From assembly GCA_031278495.1 (NCBI GenBank), contig JAITKG010000122.1, positions 1 through 28,946 on the forward strand: a DNA stretch of 28,946 nucleotides. Direction: 5' to 3'. The notes below the pieces were generated by a model, which was given only the letters and a program-made list of their open reading frames with translations, was not told where the DNA came from and did not search any database. Source of the stretch: Prevotellaceae bacterium (GTDB lineage: Bacteria > Bacteroidota > Bacteroidia > Bacteroidales > UBA932). Shown here one piece after another: positions 15,810 to 23,348 of this stretch. Within the stretch, counting starts at the first letter, position 1; each line of letters begins with the position of its first letter. A program made the position numbers and the translations under genes.

Positions 15810-16148
15810 AGGGATTTACAGATTTACGGATTTACAGATTGAGGCTGGCGCCAACGTTAATCACTAACTATTAACCACTAATCATAATTTTTAATTTATT
15901 GTTTTAATACCGGCGGGCTAATAACGGGACAAGAGTTCTGGAAAACCCCTCAATAGTTCCGGAAAAATGCGCCATTCTTTCGATAGAATTAGGCGTGTTG
16001 CAGGTATATTTGGTCTATTTCTGTCAGGGTATTATTCGTTCGTCGCTCCTTACAATCCGGGTATGCCTTATTCAAGGCGCAGACAGGCATGTGTACCTGC
16101 CCTCTGAAAAAATTATGAAATAAAATTTGTAGATAAAAAAAATGTAGT
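15810..16148. other. First half of the long gap upstream of the FISUMP gene
   Basis: It starts with the dispersed words TTTACAGATT and GGCTGGCGCC (15812-15853) and an AT-rich simple stretch, then unique sequence with a short open frame (15967-16107) and the promoter at 16126-16156. Nothing else is recognisable. Confidence 0.5.
15967..16107 (+). CDS. Small open frame of 46 codons, unrecognised
   Basis: An ATG at 15967 opens a 46-residue frame ending at TGA 16105-16107. The peptide has a basic start (MRHSFDRIRR), a hydrophobic middle (VAGIFGLFLSGYY) and a Pro/Arg-rich end, which superficially resembles a small secreted or membrane peptide. No promoter or ribosome site was noticed and no family is recognised. 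It may be chance; it ends 18 bp before a strong promoter. Confidence 0.2.
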   Translation: MRHSFDRIRRVAGIFGLFLSGYYSFVAPYNPGMPYSRRRQACVPAL

Positions 16149-16156
16149 TATATTTG
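16126..16156 (+). promoter_or_regulatory. Strong promoter upstream of the FISUMP leader
   Basis: TTTG (16126-16129), a 19-nt spacer and TATATTTG (16149-16156) match the Bacteroidota consensus exactly. Transcription should start near 16163, leaving a leader of about 405 nt before the ATG at 16569. Confidence 0.75.
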
Positions 16157-16171
16157 CAACGTTAATGTTAA

Positions 16172-16180
16172 GCTCTTTGA
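16172..16180 (+). promoter_or_regulatory. boxA-like antitermination sequence
   Basis: GCTCTTTGA resembles the NusB/S10-binding boxA (core GCTCTTTA in E. coli) and the GCTCTTTGA form I recall from Bacteroidota rRNA leaders. It lies about 10 nt after the predicted transcription start. No rRNA gene follows in this window. Confidence 0.4.
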
Positions 16181-16228
16181 AATATTAAAATGATGTTATA
16201 AAAAATATCGCTTTAACTTTTATTCTAA

Positions 16229-16347
16229 GTAATTCGAAACTTGGAAAATTTCTACTCTCTTTGAATATAAGTCAAAGCAACCTCACAAGAGTGGATGTGG
16301 GTTGTTGTACTTATTTAGAGAGTGGGTTTTCCAAGACCTCGAATTAC
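16229..16347. repeat. 119-nt imperfect inverted repeat (long hairpin)
   Basis: Paired blocks from outside in: GTAATTCGA (16229-16237) with TCGAATTAC (16339-16347); TTGGAAAA (16241-16248) with TTTTCCAA (16327-16334); ACTCTCT (16254-16260) with AGAGAGT (16317-16323); TAAGT (16268-16272) with ACTTA (16309-16313); CAACC (16278-16282) with GGTTG (16300-16304); CAC (16284-16286) with GTG (16297-16299). That is 37 base pairs separated by small internal loops. It could be a structured RNA or a MITE-like element; no clear target-site duplication flanks it. Confidence 0.75.
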
Positions 16348-16416
16348 GATAAGCATTGCACCATTTCCACTCTTAGCTTTTTGGTGAAGCTGGGAAAAAA
16401 TTACAATAAAAGCTAG

Positions 16417-16448
16417 AGAAATAAATTGCAGGATGAAATTTCTGCAAT
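16417..16448. repeat. Hairpin repeat, copy 2 (first copy at 4999-5030)
   Basis: AGAAAT (16417-16422) can pair with ATTTCT (16437-16442), and alternatively ATTGCAG (16425-16431) pairs perfectly with CTGCAAT (16442-16448). Relative to copy 1 the outer pair C-G has become T-A, a compensatory change. Confidence 0.55.
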
Positions 16449-16470
16449 CATTGGCAGCGAATAAAAAATC

Positions 16471-16536
16471 GCAGCAGGGGTTGTTTTAAAAAGTGTTTGT
16501 GTTTGGTAGATTATTATAAAACAACCCTAAAGCTGC
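16471..16536. repeat. Long-stem hairpin just before the FISUMP start
   Basis: GGGTTGTTTTA (16478-16488) pairs perfectly with TAAAACAACCC (16517-16527), and GCAGC (16471-16475) with GCTGC (16532-16536). On the + strand it is followed by an A-rich tract up to the ATG at 16569. On the minus strand it is followed by a T-run, so it could terminate leftward transcription. Confidence 0.7.
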
Positions 16537-16568
16537 AAAAATAATAATAATTAAAAACAAAAAAAATT

Positions 16569-17783
16569 ATGAGAACAACACTTTTCTTTTCCTTAATGTT
16601 TGCAAGCGTTGCAGCAAACGCAACCGTAACGGTTACGCCGCTCAGCACGGATTATACCGCAAAAAAAGTAACCTTTAGCGTGTCTTGGACAAGCTCGCCT
16701 ACTGCGCCGTATAATAACCGCGTATGGATATGGATAGATTTCTGCCCGGTAAGCGGCGTAACGCCCCAAAGTTTTTCAACTGCTACTATTACCAGCCCTG
16801 CTAAAACAGACGGTAATGGAACTATCACGGGGTTAAACGGGCGTGGCTTTTTTATAGAATATGCCGCCACCAATGCCGGCACGACCGTTACAGCCACATT
16901 AAGCAATGCTACCGGCAAATTCAACTGGTGCGTATATGGCAGCGACTATCCGCCGAATGTAACGCTGGATAAAGGAACGTACACTTTTAAGGGAACAACC
17001 AACTTTATAGTGAGTAGCCATGCACAGCCTGTAACAACTAAAACAATAGCTCGAACAAGTTTGACTATTACATCGCAAAGTACGTTTACAGATGCCACCG
17101 GTTGTCCCGGCATAGGTCAGCTTTATTGTCCCTACACAGGCAGCGATTTGATTATGGATGCCACACATCTTTGCCAACAACGCACCAGCGGCGCAAAGAA
17201 CTGGCAAGCTTACATACAAGATAGCCGGGACAGTGAGATATACCGCATTGTTTTAATGCCCGATGGTAAATGGTGGTTAGCGCAAAATGTGAAGTATGCA
17301 GGCACAGGGGAAACAATTACTGTTAGCGGTTGTACAAAAGAACTCTGTGGTCGATGGTACACTTACGCACAGTTTAAAGCTGCGTATGGCGGTACATCAG
17401 GTTATGGCGAAAATAAGCAGGGGGTCTGCCCGAATGGGTGGGTACTACCAACGCAGAACAATTGGACAACTTTTAATCAATCCATCTCATCAAACAACAC
17501 TACTATTTGCCAATCTCTAAGACATTTATCATCAACCTGCTCGCCGAAACCGGATACATACGGATGGGCAAGCGGCAAAAGTGGCAGTTATAAGCGCACT
17601 GATGGGAAAACCTATAATGGGGAACATTGGTGGTCGAATGAAAGCTCGGCAGAATGCAACGTATGCTACGATCATTACCGATATGTCAGTGACCAGTGTA
17701 ACCGTATAGATATGTATTGTCCAACCAGTGCTGATCAAGCTCTGCTACTAAGTATGCCTGTCCGTTGTTTCCGTCAACTGTAG
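16569..17783 (+). CDS. Secreted Cys-rich FISUMP-domain protein
   Basis: This 404-residue protein has an N-terminal signal peptide (residues 1-18, ending ASVAANA). Residues 19-150 form a Thr/Val-rich beta-type domain. Residues 225-404 are a FISUMP (fib_succ_major) domain: YRIVLMPDGKWWLAQNVKY (225-243), GRWYTYAQFKAA (261-272), GVCPNGWVLPTQNNW (285-299), EHWWS (352-356) and the terminal VRCFRQL, a variant of the usual VRCV(R/K)D. About 15 cysteines, mostly in the C-terminal half, suggest disulfide bonds outside the cytoplasm. The role is unknown; the fold is C-type-lectin-like in related families. It is preceded by a very long structured leader and followed by a hairpin. Confidence 0.82.
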   Translation: MRTTLFFSLMFASVAANATVTVTPLSTDYTAKKVTFSVSWTSSPTAPYNNRVWIWIDFCPVSGVTPQSFSTATITSPAKTDGNGTITGLNGRGFFIEYAATNAGTTVTATLSNATGKFNWCVYGSDYPPNVTLDKGTYTFKGTTNFIVSSHAQPVTTKTIARTSLTITSQSTFTDATGCPGIGQLYCPYTGSDLIMDATHLCQQRTSGAKNWQAYIQDSRDSEIYRIVLMPDGKWWLAQNVKYAGTGETITVSGCTKELCGRWYTYAQFKAAYGGTSGYGENKQGVCPNGWVLPTQNNWTTFNQSISSNNTTICQSLRHLSSTCSPKPDTYGWASGKSGSYKRTDGKTYNGEHWWSNESSAECNVCYDHYRYVSDQCNRIDMYCPTSADQALLLSMPVRCFRQL

Positions 17784-17809
17784 TTTTTATAAAAATATTT
17801 TTACGAACA

Positions 17810-17887
17810 GAAGCAAATAAATACTGCTTCCTAACAATGTTACGCCTTGTTAATATTAGGGTTTTAAACCTCTACTAGGAAACCCTA
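17810..17887 (+). terminator. Hairpins downstream of the FISUMP gene
   Basis: Three short hairpins follow the stop: GAAGCA/TGCTTC (17810-17830), TAACAA/TTGTTA (17832-17852) and TAGGGTTT/AAACCCTA (17857-17887). None has a strong T-run, so a termination role is only plausible. Confidence 0.35.
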
Positions 17888-17998
17888 CATTTTGAAATCT
17901 TTGAATGCTGAAATTTTGAAATGTTTGTGACATTTGTTACTTTAATTTACCATTGAACCCGCGCTATATTCAGAAGCTATTATGTCCTTTTTTTTTAC

Positions 17999-18006
17999 TA
18001 TCTTTG
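17999..18006 (+). promoter_or_regulatory. -7 element before the 758-residue protein gene
   Basis: TATCTTTG matches TAnnTTTG exactly and lies 32 nt before the ATG at 18039. It is downstream of the other in-frame ATG at 17982, so it decides the start. Confidence 0.6.
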
Positions 18007-18038
18007 TCCGTTATGATTATTTGCTTTTTGCAAGGACT

Positions 18039-20315
18039 ATGAAGAAAAACGTCATTGTATTTCTCATTATAACAGGTAGCATTTGTTTAACCGGCGCGTT
18101 TTGGGTGTTGTTGACCCAACCGGAAAGTACAGTTCCTGCTATTGAAATCACCCACGCCGTTCCTTTGGACGCCGTTTATTTGTGCTGTTTTGAACGCGCC
18201 GACATCCTGAATGAAACATTTAATAACCCTTCTTCCGGCTGGAGCCGTTTTGTTCCGGAAGAAAATGCCCTGTTGAAATTCCTGCAAAAATTACAGGATA
18301 TAGCGCCTGCCAATGAAGCTGCCAGCGCGCTATTGCAGTCCAAAGCCATTTATTCCGCCCATCCGCAGGGAAAGAACAGTATCAATTTCCTGTTTGCCGT
18401 GCAACTCCCGCCAGAATGCCCTGCAAGCCAACTGGAAATGCTGGTCAAGCGTAATGAAACAACTGCAAAAGAACTGGTGTATAACGGTACGTTCATTATT
18501 TCCACCGGCGCGGGCGAGGTATCTTTGCATACGGCGGTGGTAAACAATTTTGCGCTGTTCAGCCAGTCGCTGTTAGTGCTGCAAAATGCCATACGCCATG
18601 TCAATAGCGGCGTGTCCTTAAATGAGAACGGGCAATTTCAAAAGATACTGCAAACTTCCGGCGACTATTCGGATGTCCGTGTTTTCATCAACCACCGGGC
18701 ATTGAATCTGTCGGTAGCCGCTGCCGGAAGCGACAAGTTGCGCAATGTAGCCACATTGCTTCCTTACACTGCCAACTGGACAGCCCTTGACGGGCAAGCC
18801 TCGCCGAATGTCATACACCTGAACGGGTTTGTTTTTCCGTCGTTCACCGACGATAATTATTTGTCGCTGCTATTGCCGCAAAAAGGATCGGGTGCAACGG
18901 CGTGGGAAATGTTGCCAGTGCAGACTGCTTTTGCCGCCGCCGCCTGCATTTCCGATATTGACAACTATTTTGCCGGGTACAAGTCTTTTTTAGACAAACA
19001 TAAATTGCTTGCCGGCTACAATCAAACGCTCTCGGCGTTGAATGAACGCATACATGTACAGGCAGAAGAATTGTACCGTTCGTTTTATATACAGGAAACC
19101 GGCGTAGCTTGTATTTCCGGAAATCCTGCGGGTTGGGTATCGTTTTTCAAAACCGCCAACCCGAAATATGTGCTGGAGCAGTTGGAAGCAATCGCCGGAG
19201 AATTGCAGCAACCGTTCCGCATGGATGAAACGACGTATGCCAATCCTGCCAAAGGCTTGCTGGCGGCGTTGTTCAAAGAACTGGTTAACGGCGCAGGCGA
19301 TAATTATTTTATCATGCGCGACGACTGGTTTATTTTTGGCGATGACGCCGGTTTGCTGGCGTCGTTGAAAGAAACGCGCTCTTCTTTGAAAAAACATATT
19401 CAATCGTCGCCGGCAGCGCAATACTGCACCAATAATAATGTGTTTTCGCTGTTTATCCATCCATCCGCTACGGATAATACGGAGTTGCTGTCGTATTTTC
19501 AACCGTCCCTGCGCGGGCTTTGGGGCGATGCGCTAAGGAACGACGCTTTCAAAATAGCCGGTTTGCAATTGCAGCCTTCGGGCGATAAACTGTATACTAC
19601 TTTCTTTGCTGTGTACGAACATGAGGATAATGATGCACGGGACACGGAAAACGAGGTACGGGGCACGAGGCAAGGGGAAGAGCCGGTGGTGCAATTTCCG
19701 GCGCTCAATCACAATAACAAACAATGGGAATATCTCGTGCAATATGCGAATAACGACATTGCGCTGACCGGCAAAAACGGCGCGGAACAATGGCGGCAAA
19801 AGATTGACGGCGCAATAGTGGACACAATGTACCAGCTCGATTTTTACAAGAATGGGAAATTACAGATGCTATTCCTTACTGCCGGCAAGCTTTACCTGAC
19901 CGACCGGAAAGGAAATACCGTCCGTCCGTTCCCGCTATCCCTGCCGGCGACTGCTACAAAGTTAGCCGTGTTCGATTATGATAAAAACAAGGATTACCGG
20001 CTGTTTGTGGTGCAAGGCAATAAAGTGTATGCGTATGATAAAAAAGGCCGCACGGTGGACGGCTGGAAAATATTTGCACCGCAGGCAACCATTACCCGCG
20101 CGCCGGAATTTTTCCGCGTCGGCGGCCATGATTACATTGTGGTGTGCGACGAACAAACCATACATATTTTAGACCGGCGAGGGAATGTGCGTGTGCCTTT
20201 GGAAGACGCGGTTGCCGTACAACCGGGAACACCGATTATTCCGCAGCAACAGCCCCCTACCTTAAAAGTGCAGACTACCGAAGGCAAAACAGTTATTATA
20301 CACTTGAAGAGCTAA
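18039..20315 (+). CDS. Large membrane-anchored protein with C-terminal propeller-like repeats, function unknown
   Basis: The 758-residue product starts MKKN, with one hydrophobic N-terminal anchor (about residues 4-24) and the rest predicted outside the cytoplasm. The first two thirds are not recognised beyond a possible resemblance to DUF3352-type proteins. The last ~180 residues contain repeated YAN-NDIALTGKNG, FYKNGKLQMLFLTAGKLYLTDRKGN, VFDYDKNKDYRLFVV, GNKVYAYDKKGR and TIHILDRRGN phrases, which look like blades of a PQQ/WD40-type beta-propeller. A short charged low-complexity insert lies near 19634-19678. An in-frame ATG at 17982 is rejected because it precedes the -7 box. A small hairpin (20345-20359) separates it from the DUF4834 gene. 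Confidence 0.7.
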   Translation: MKKNVIVFLIITGSICLTGAFWVLLTQPESTVPAIEITHAVPLDAVYLCCFERADILNETFNNPSSGWSRFVPEENALLKFLQKLQDIAPANEAASALLQSKAIYSAHPQGKNSINFLFAVQLPPECPASQLEMLVKRNETTAKELVYNGTFIISTGAGEVSLHTAVVNNFALFSQSLLVLQNAIRHVNSGVSLNENGQFQKILQTSGDYSDVRVFINHRALNLSVAAAGSDKLRNVATLLPYTANWTALDGQASPNVIHLNGFVFPSFTDDNYLSLLLPQKGSGATAWEMLPVQTAFAAAACISDIDNYFAGYKSFLDKHKLLAGYNQTLSALNERIHVQAEELYRSFYIQETGVACISGNPAGWVSFFKTANPKYVLEQLEAIAGELQQPFRMDETTYANPAKGLLAALFKELVNGAGDNYFIMRDDWFIFGDDAGLLASLKETRSSLKKHIQSSPAAQYCTNNNVFSLFIHPSATDNTELLSYFQPSLRGLWGDALRNDAFKIAGLQLQPSGDKLYTTFFAVYEHEDNDARDTENEVRGTRQGEEPVVQFPALNHNNKQWEYLVQYANNDIALTGKNGAEQWRQKIDGAIVDTMYQLDFYKNGKLQMLFLTAGKLYLTDRKGNTVRPFPLSLPATATKLAVFDYDKNKDYRLFVVQGNKVYAYDKKGRTVDGWKIFAPQATITRAPEFFRVGGHDYIVVCDEQTIHILDRRGNVRVPLEDAVAVQPGTPIIPQQQPPTLKVQTTEGKTVIIHLKS

Positions 20316-20389
20316 GCGAGATGCGTTAAACGTTAAAGGCAATAAAAGCATGCTGCTTTCAAAAAAATTATAATTGATAATTTACGACT

Positions 20390-20629
20390 ATGCGATTTTT
20401 ACTGTTATTATTTCTTATCCTTCTTATCGTTCCCTACCTTGTGCGGTTGCTTTTCCCTTGGCTCTTGCGCTACATGGGAAAGCAAATGGGGAAACGCATG
20501 CAACGTTCATTCGAGGAAAATAACCGTACAAAGACGTCCAGCGGCGCTATCAAACGCTCCCCGCCCAAACGCAAAAAAATTGATAAGAATGTGGGCGAAT
20601 ATGTGGAATACGAAGAGATAAAAGAATAA
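20390..20629 (+). CDS. DUF4834 family small membrane protein
   Basis: The 79-residue protein has one hydrophobic N-terminal helix (about residues 2-25, rich in Leu/Ile) followed by a basic tail (RSPPKRKKIDKN) and an acidic end (GEYVEYEEIKE). This layout matches the short Bacteroidota DUF4834 family; function is unknown. The DUF6492 gene starts 10 bp after its stop, suggesting one transcript. Confidence 0.75.
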   Translation: MRFLLLLFLILLIVPYLVRLLFPWLLRYMGKQMGKRMQRSFEENNRTKTSSGAIKRSPPKRKKIDKNVGEYVEYEEIKE

Positions 20630-20639
20630 TTTCATCCGG

Positions 20640-21473
20640 ATGAAACGATTTTTACACAAAGTGATTTATTGGCTCTACTCGGTTTTTAATGATAAAACCA
20701 TTGCTGCTGCAACGGAGGAAATAGATGTGGTTATTCCTGTAATAAAAAAAGATTTGCCGGTGCTTCCGCTGTGCCTGCAAGGCGTAAGAACCTGTGTGAA
20801 ACATCCCATAAAAAACATTTATATCGTGGCGCCGCCACAGGCAGAAATATTGTCTTTTTGTGCATCCAACGGATTGACTTATATAGATGAACAAAGCGTT
20901 ACCGGTATCACGCCGGAAGAATTGAATATGAAAATCACCTGTGGCGGAAAAATTATTGACCGGAGCGGATGGTTGGTTCAACAATTTATCAAGCTTTCCG
21001 GCGACATTGGAACGTGCCGTAATTATTTATGTATCGACGCCGACCATGTTTTACTGCAACCGCATACGTTTATCAGTCAAAACGGGAAACCGGTATTTTA
21101 TATGACCCACGAAAGCCACCAACCCTACTATAAAATGCTAACAAAATTAACGGGAATCGTAAAAAGAGGCAAGCGGAGCTATGTGGCGCACAAGATGATT
21201 ATAAACAAAGAACAATTAGCCTCCCTGCACCGTTGCATACACAGCCGGACGAATGAAAACTGGCTACAGGCAATTATTGCCGCTTACGACAGGACACAGG
21301 TTTCCGGGTTTTCCGAATATGAAACATACGGTAATTTTGTAAAAGATAAACTCAAATTGCCGTGTAAACAACGTACCTCCCGTTATAAAGATTTGGCGGA
21401 TTATAACAGCTTGGTAAAACGTTTCGGGAAAAACTATAAATCGGTTACTTTTCCTGAATATTATAACCATTAA
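20640..21473 (+). CDS. DUF6492 family protein, glycosyltransferase-like
   Basis: The 277-residue protein has no signal peptide. IDVVIPVIKKDLPVLPLCL (28-46) is a typical GT-A opening with a nucleotide-binding beta strand, and YLCIDADHVLL carries Asp133-Ala-Asp135, positioned like a DxD metal/nucleotide-sugar motif. HESHQPYYKML and the C-terminal SEYETYGNF also recall DUF6492 members. The sugar donor and acceptor are unknown. It sits 11 bp before an MsbA-like exporter, consistent with surface glycan or lipid modification, which is inference from context. Confidence 0.75.
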   Translation: MKRFLHKVIYWLYSVFNDKTIAAATEEIDVVIPVIKKDLPVLPLCLQGVRTCVKHPIKNIYIVAPPQAEILSFCASNGLTYIDEQSVTGITPEELNMKITCGGKIIDRSGWLVQQFIKLSGDIGTCRNYLCIDADHVLLQPHTFISQNGKPVFYMTHESHQPYYKMLTKLTGIVKRGKRSYVAHKMIINKEQLASLHRCIHSRTNENWLQAIIAAYDRTQVSGFSEYETYGNFVKDKLKLPCKQRTSRYKDLADYNSLVKRFGKNYKSVTFPEYYNH

Positions 21474-21484
21474 AGGACACTGTT

Positions 21485-23308
21485 TTGAAAACATTTTTAC
21501 GTCTTTTCGCTTTTGCAAAACCTTATAGCCGCTATTGGCCAAAATATATCATCATTACCCTGTTAAGTCTATTATTCGGTATAGTAAACTTTACGCTTAT
21601 TATCCCCTTGCTGGACGTGCTTTTCAATCCCGGGGCAATGGAAAAGGTTACGGCGTTGCCGGCTTTTACGCCTAATTTGTCTTACCTTAAAGATGTATTT
21701 AATTATTATTTATACGATATTATTCAGGCTCGCGGCGTATTAAGCGCATTGTTATTTGTGTGCATTTTGTTAATTGCAGCGACGGTGGCAGCCAATTATT
21801 TTAAGTATGCGGCGCAACGGGTGTTGGTTGGTTTGCGAACAACGGTCATGCAAAAAGTACGCACCGCGCTGTATGATAAAATCACCCGGTTGCATGTCGG
21901 TTATTTTACCAACAACCGCAAAGGCGATATTTTATCCAGCATATCCAATGATGTAACGGAAGTGCAAAATTCAGTGGCCGGTTCTTTCCACATTATATTC
22001 CGCGACCCTTTGTTGCTCATCGGCTATCTGGTAGTGCTATTCATCATGTCGGCGCAATTAACGTCGATAGCGCTGGTTGCATTGCCGCTTTCGGCATTCG
22101 CCATCACCCGCATTACGAAACGCCTGCGCCGGCAAGCGGTCAATGCGCAAAAACTAATGGCGAATATTGTCGGTTATTTTGAGGAAACCATTTCGGGAGC
22201 AAGGATTATCAAAGCTTTTAACGCCCAACGCTACGTGCGCAAACAATTTGAAACGACCAATACGCAACACCGCGCAGTAACCAAACGCATGTTTAACCGG
22301 CAGGAACTGGCTTCCCCATTGTCCGAAACGTTGGGAATTACCGTAACGGCATTTATCCTCCTTTACGGCGGGTGGCTGCAAGTGAACGGTAAACTGGGCA
22401 TGAGCATCAGTGAATTTGTGGCATACCTTGCGTTCTATTACCAAGTGTTGTCGCCGGCAAAAGCCATTGCCGGTACGTATGCGCTTATTCAAAAAGGCTT
22501 AATTTCCGGAGAACGGATTTTTGCTATCATTGATGCGCCGGTGGAGATTACAAAGCGAAACCGGTCTATACCGGTCTGTACATTCACGGATAAAATAATA
22601 TACCGCGATGTGTCGTTTGCTTACCAAAACGAGCCGGTGTTAAATCATATCAATTTAACGATTGAAAAAGGTCAAATGGTAGCGCTGGTCGGACTATCCG
22701 GAGCGGGAAAGACAACTATGGCAGACCTTTTGCCACGTTTTTATGACGTAACGTCCGGTGAAATTTTGTTGGACAATATCAATATCAAAGACTACGAACC
22801 AAAGGGACTGATCGGGTTGATGGGGATTGTTACGCAGGACGCCATTCTTTTTAATGATACGGTATTTAACAACATCGCTTTCGGTGTTGAAGACGTCGAA
22901 GAAGCAGCCGTCGTCCGGGCGGCAAAGATTGCCAACGCCCATGAATTTATCATGCAAATGGAGCACGGCTACCAAACCAGTATCGGCGATCAGGGCAACC
23001 GGCTTTCGGGCGGGCAACGGCAACGCCTTTCGATTGCACGCGCTATCCTGAAAAACCCGCCGATTCTTATTTTGGACGAAGCTACGTCGGCGTTGGATAC
23101 AGAGAGCGAACGGCTGGTGCAGGATGCGTTGATGAAACTGATGGAAAACCGCACGTCAATTGTCATTGCGCACCGCCTCTCAACGGTTCAGCATGCCGAT
23201 AAGATTGTCGTCATGGACAAAGGATGTATTGTCGAAACCGGTACGCACGCCGAACTGCTCGCCCAACAGGGAATATATAAACGGCTGTGCGACCTGCAGG
23301 AATTATGA
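21485..23308 (+). CDS. MsbA-like ABC exporter (fused membrane and ATPase domains)
   Basis: The 607-residue half-transporter has an N-terminal six-helix export domain (about 20-330) and a C-terminal ATPase. Walker A is GLSGAGKTT (403-411), the signature is LSGGQRQR (507-514), Walker B is ILILDEATSALD (Asp531, Glu532 catalytic), and the switch His lies in IVIAHRLST. It most resembles the lipid A/lipid flippase MsbA type, though multidrug exporters look alike. The start is TTG at 21485; an in-frame stop at 21464-21466 leaves no upstream ATG. It overlaps no gene and follows DUF6492 closely. Confidence 0.93.
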   Translation: MKTFLRLFAFAKPYSRYWPKYIIITLLSLLFGIVNFTLIIPLLDVLFNPGAMEKVTALPAFTPNLSYLKDVFNYYLYDIIQARGVLSALLFVCILLIAATVAANYFKYAAQRVLVGLRTTVMQKVRTALYDKITRLHVGYFTNNRKGDILSSISNDVTEVQNSVAGSFHIIFRDPLLLIGYLVVLFIMSAQLTSIALVALPLSAFAITRITKRLRRQAVNAQKLMANIVGYFEETISGARIIKAFNAQRYVRKQFETTNTQHRAVTKRMFNRQELASPLSETLGITVTAFILLYGGWLQVNGKLGMSISEFVAYLAFYYQVLSPAKAIAGTYALIQKGLISGERIFAIIDAPVEITKRNRSIPVCTFTDKIIYRDVSFAYQNEPVLNHINLTIEKGQMVALVGLSGAGKTTMADLLPRFYDVTSGEILLDNINIKDYEPKGLIGLMGIVTQDAILFNDTVFNNIAFGVEDVEEAAVVRAAKIANAHEFIMQMEHGYQTSIGDQGNRLSGGQRQRLSIARAILKNPPILILDEATSALDTESERLVQDALMKLMENRTSIVIAHRLSTVQHADKIVVMDKGCIVETGTHAELLAQQGIYKRLCDLQEL

Positions 23309-23348
23309 ATTACGGCTAAAAGTAACTTATAACTAAAAACCAAAAAAT

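Larger units (their letters stand above)
16163..16568 (+). ncRNA. Long structured 5' leader or independent small RNA
   Basis: Downstream of the promoter at 16126-16156 there is no credible frame, but there is strong secondary structure: a 119-nt hairpin (16229-16347), AGCTT...AAGCT (16375-16391) nested against TAGCTTTT...AAAAGCTA (16374-16381 with 16408-16415), the repeat hairpin at 16417-16448, and a long-stem hairpin at 16471-16536. A boxA-like GCTCTTTGA sits at 16172-16180, some 10 nt after the predicted start. Whether it is a regulatory leader of the FISUMP gene or a separate RNA cannot be told from sequence. I do not recognise a known riboswitch, 6S, tmRNA or SRP RNA. Confidence 0.45.

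Noticed and set aside
16163..16420. 6S RNA, tmRNA, SRP RNA or a known riboswitch
   Set aside because: No diagnostic motif could be recognised; the structure is reported only as an unassigned folded region.
17982..18038. Upstream ATG start for the 758-residue protein
   Set aside because: It precedes the TATCTTTG -7 box at 17999-18006, and the later start gives a normal membrane anchor.
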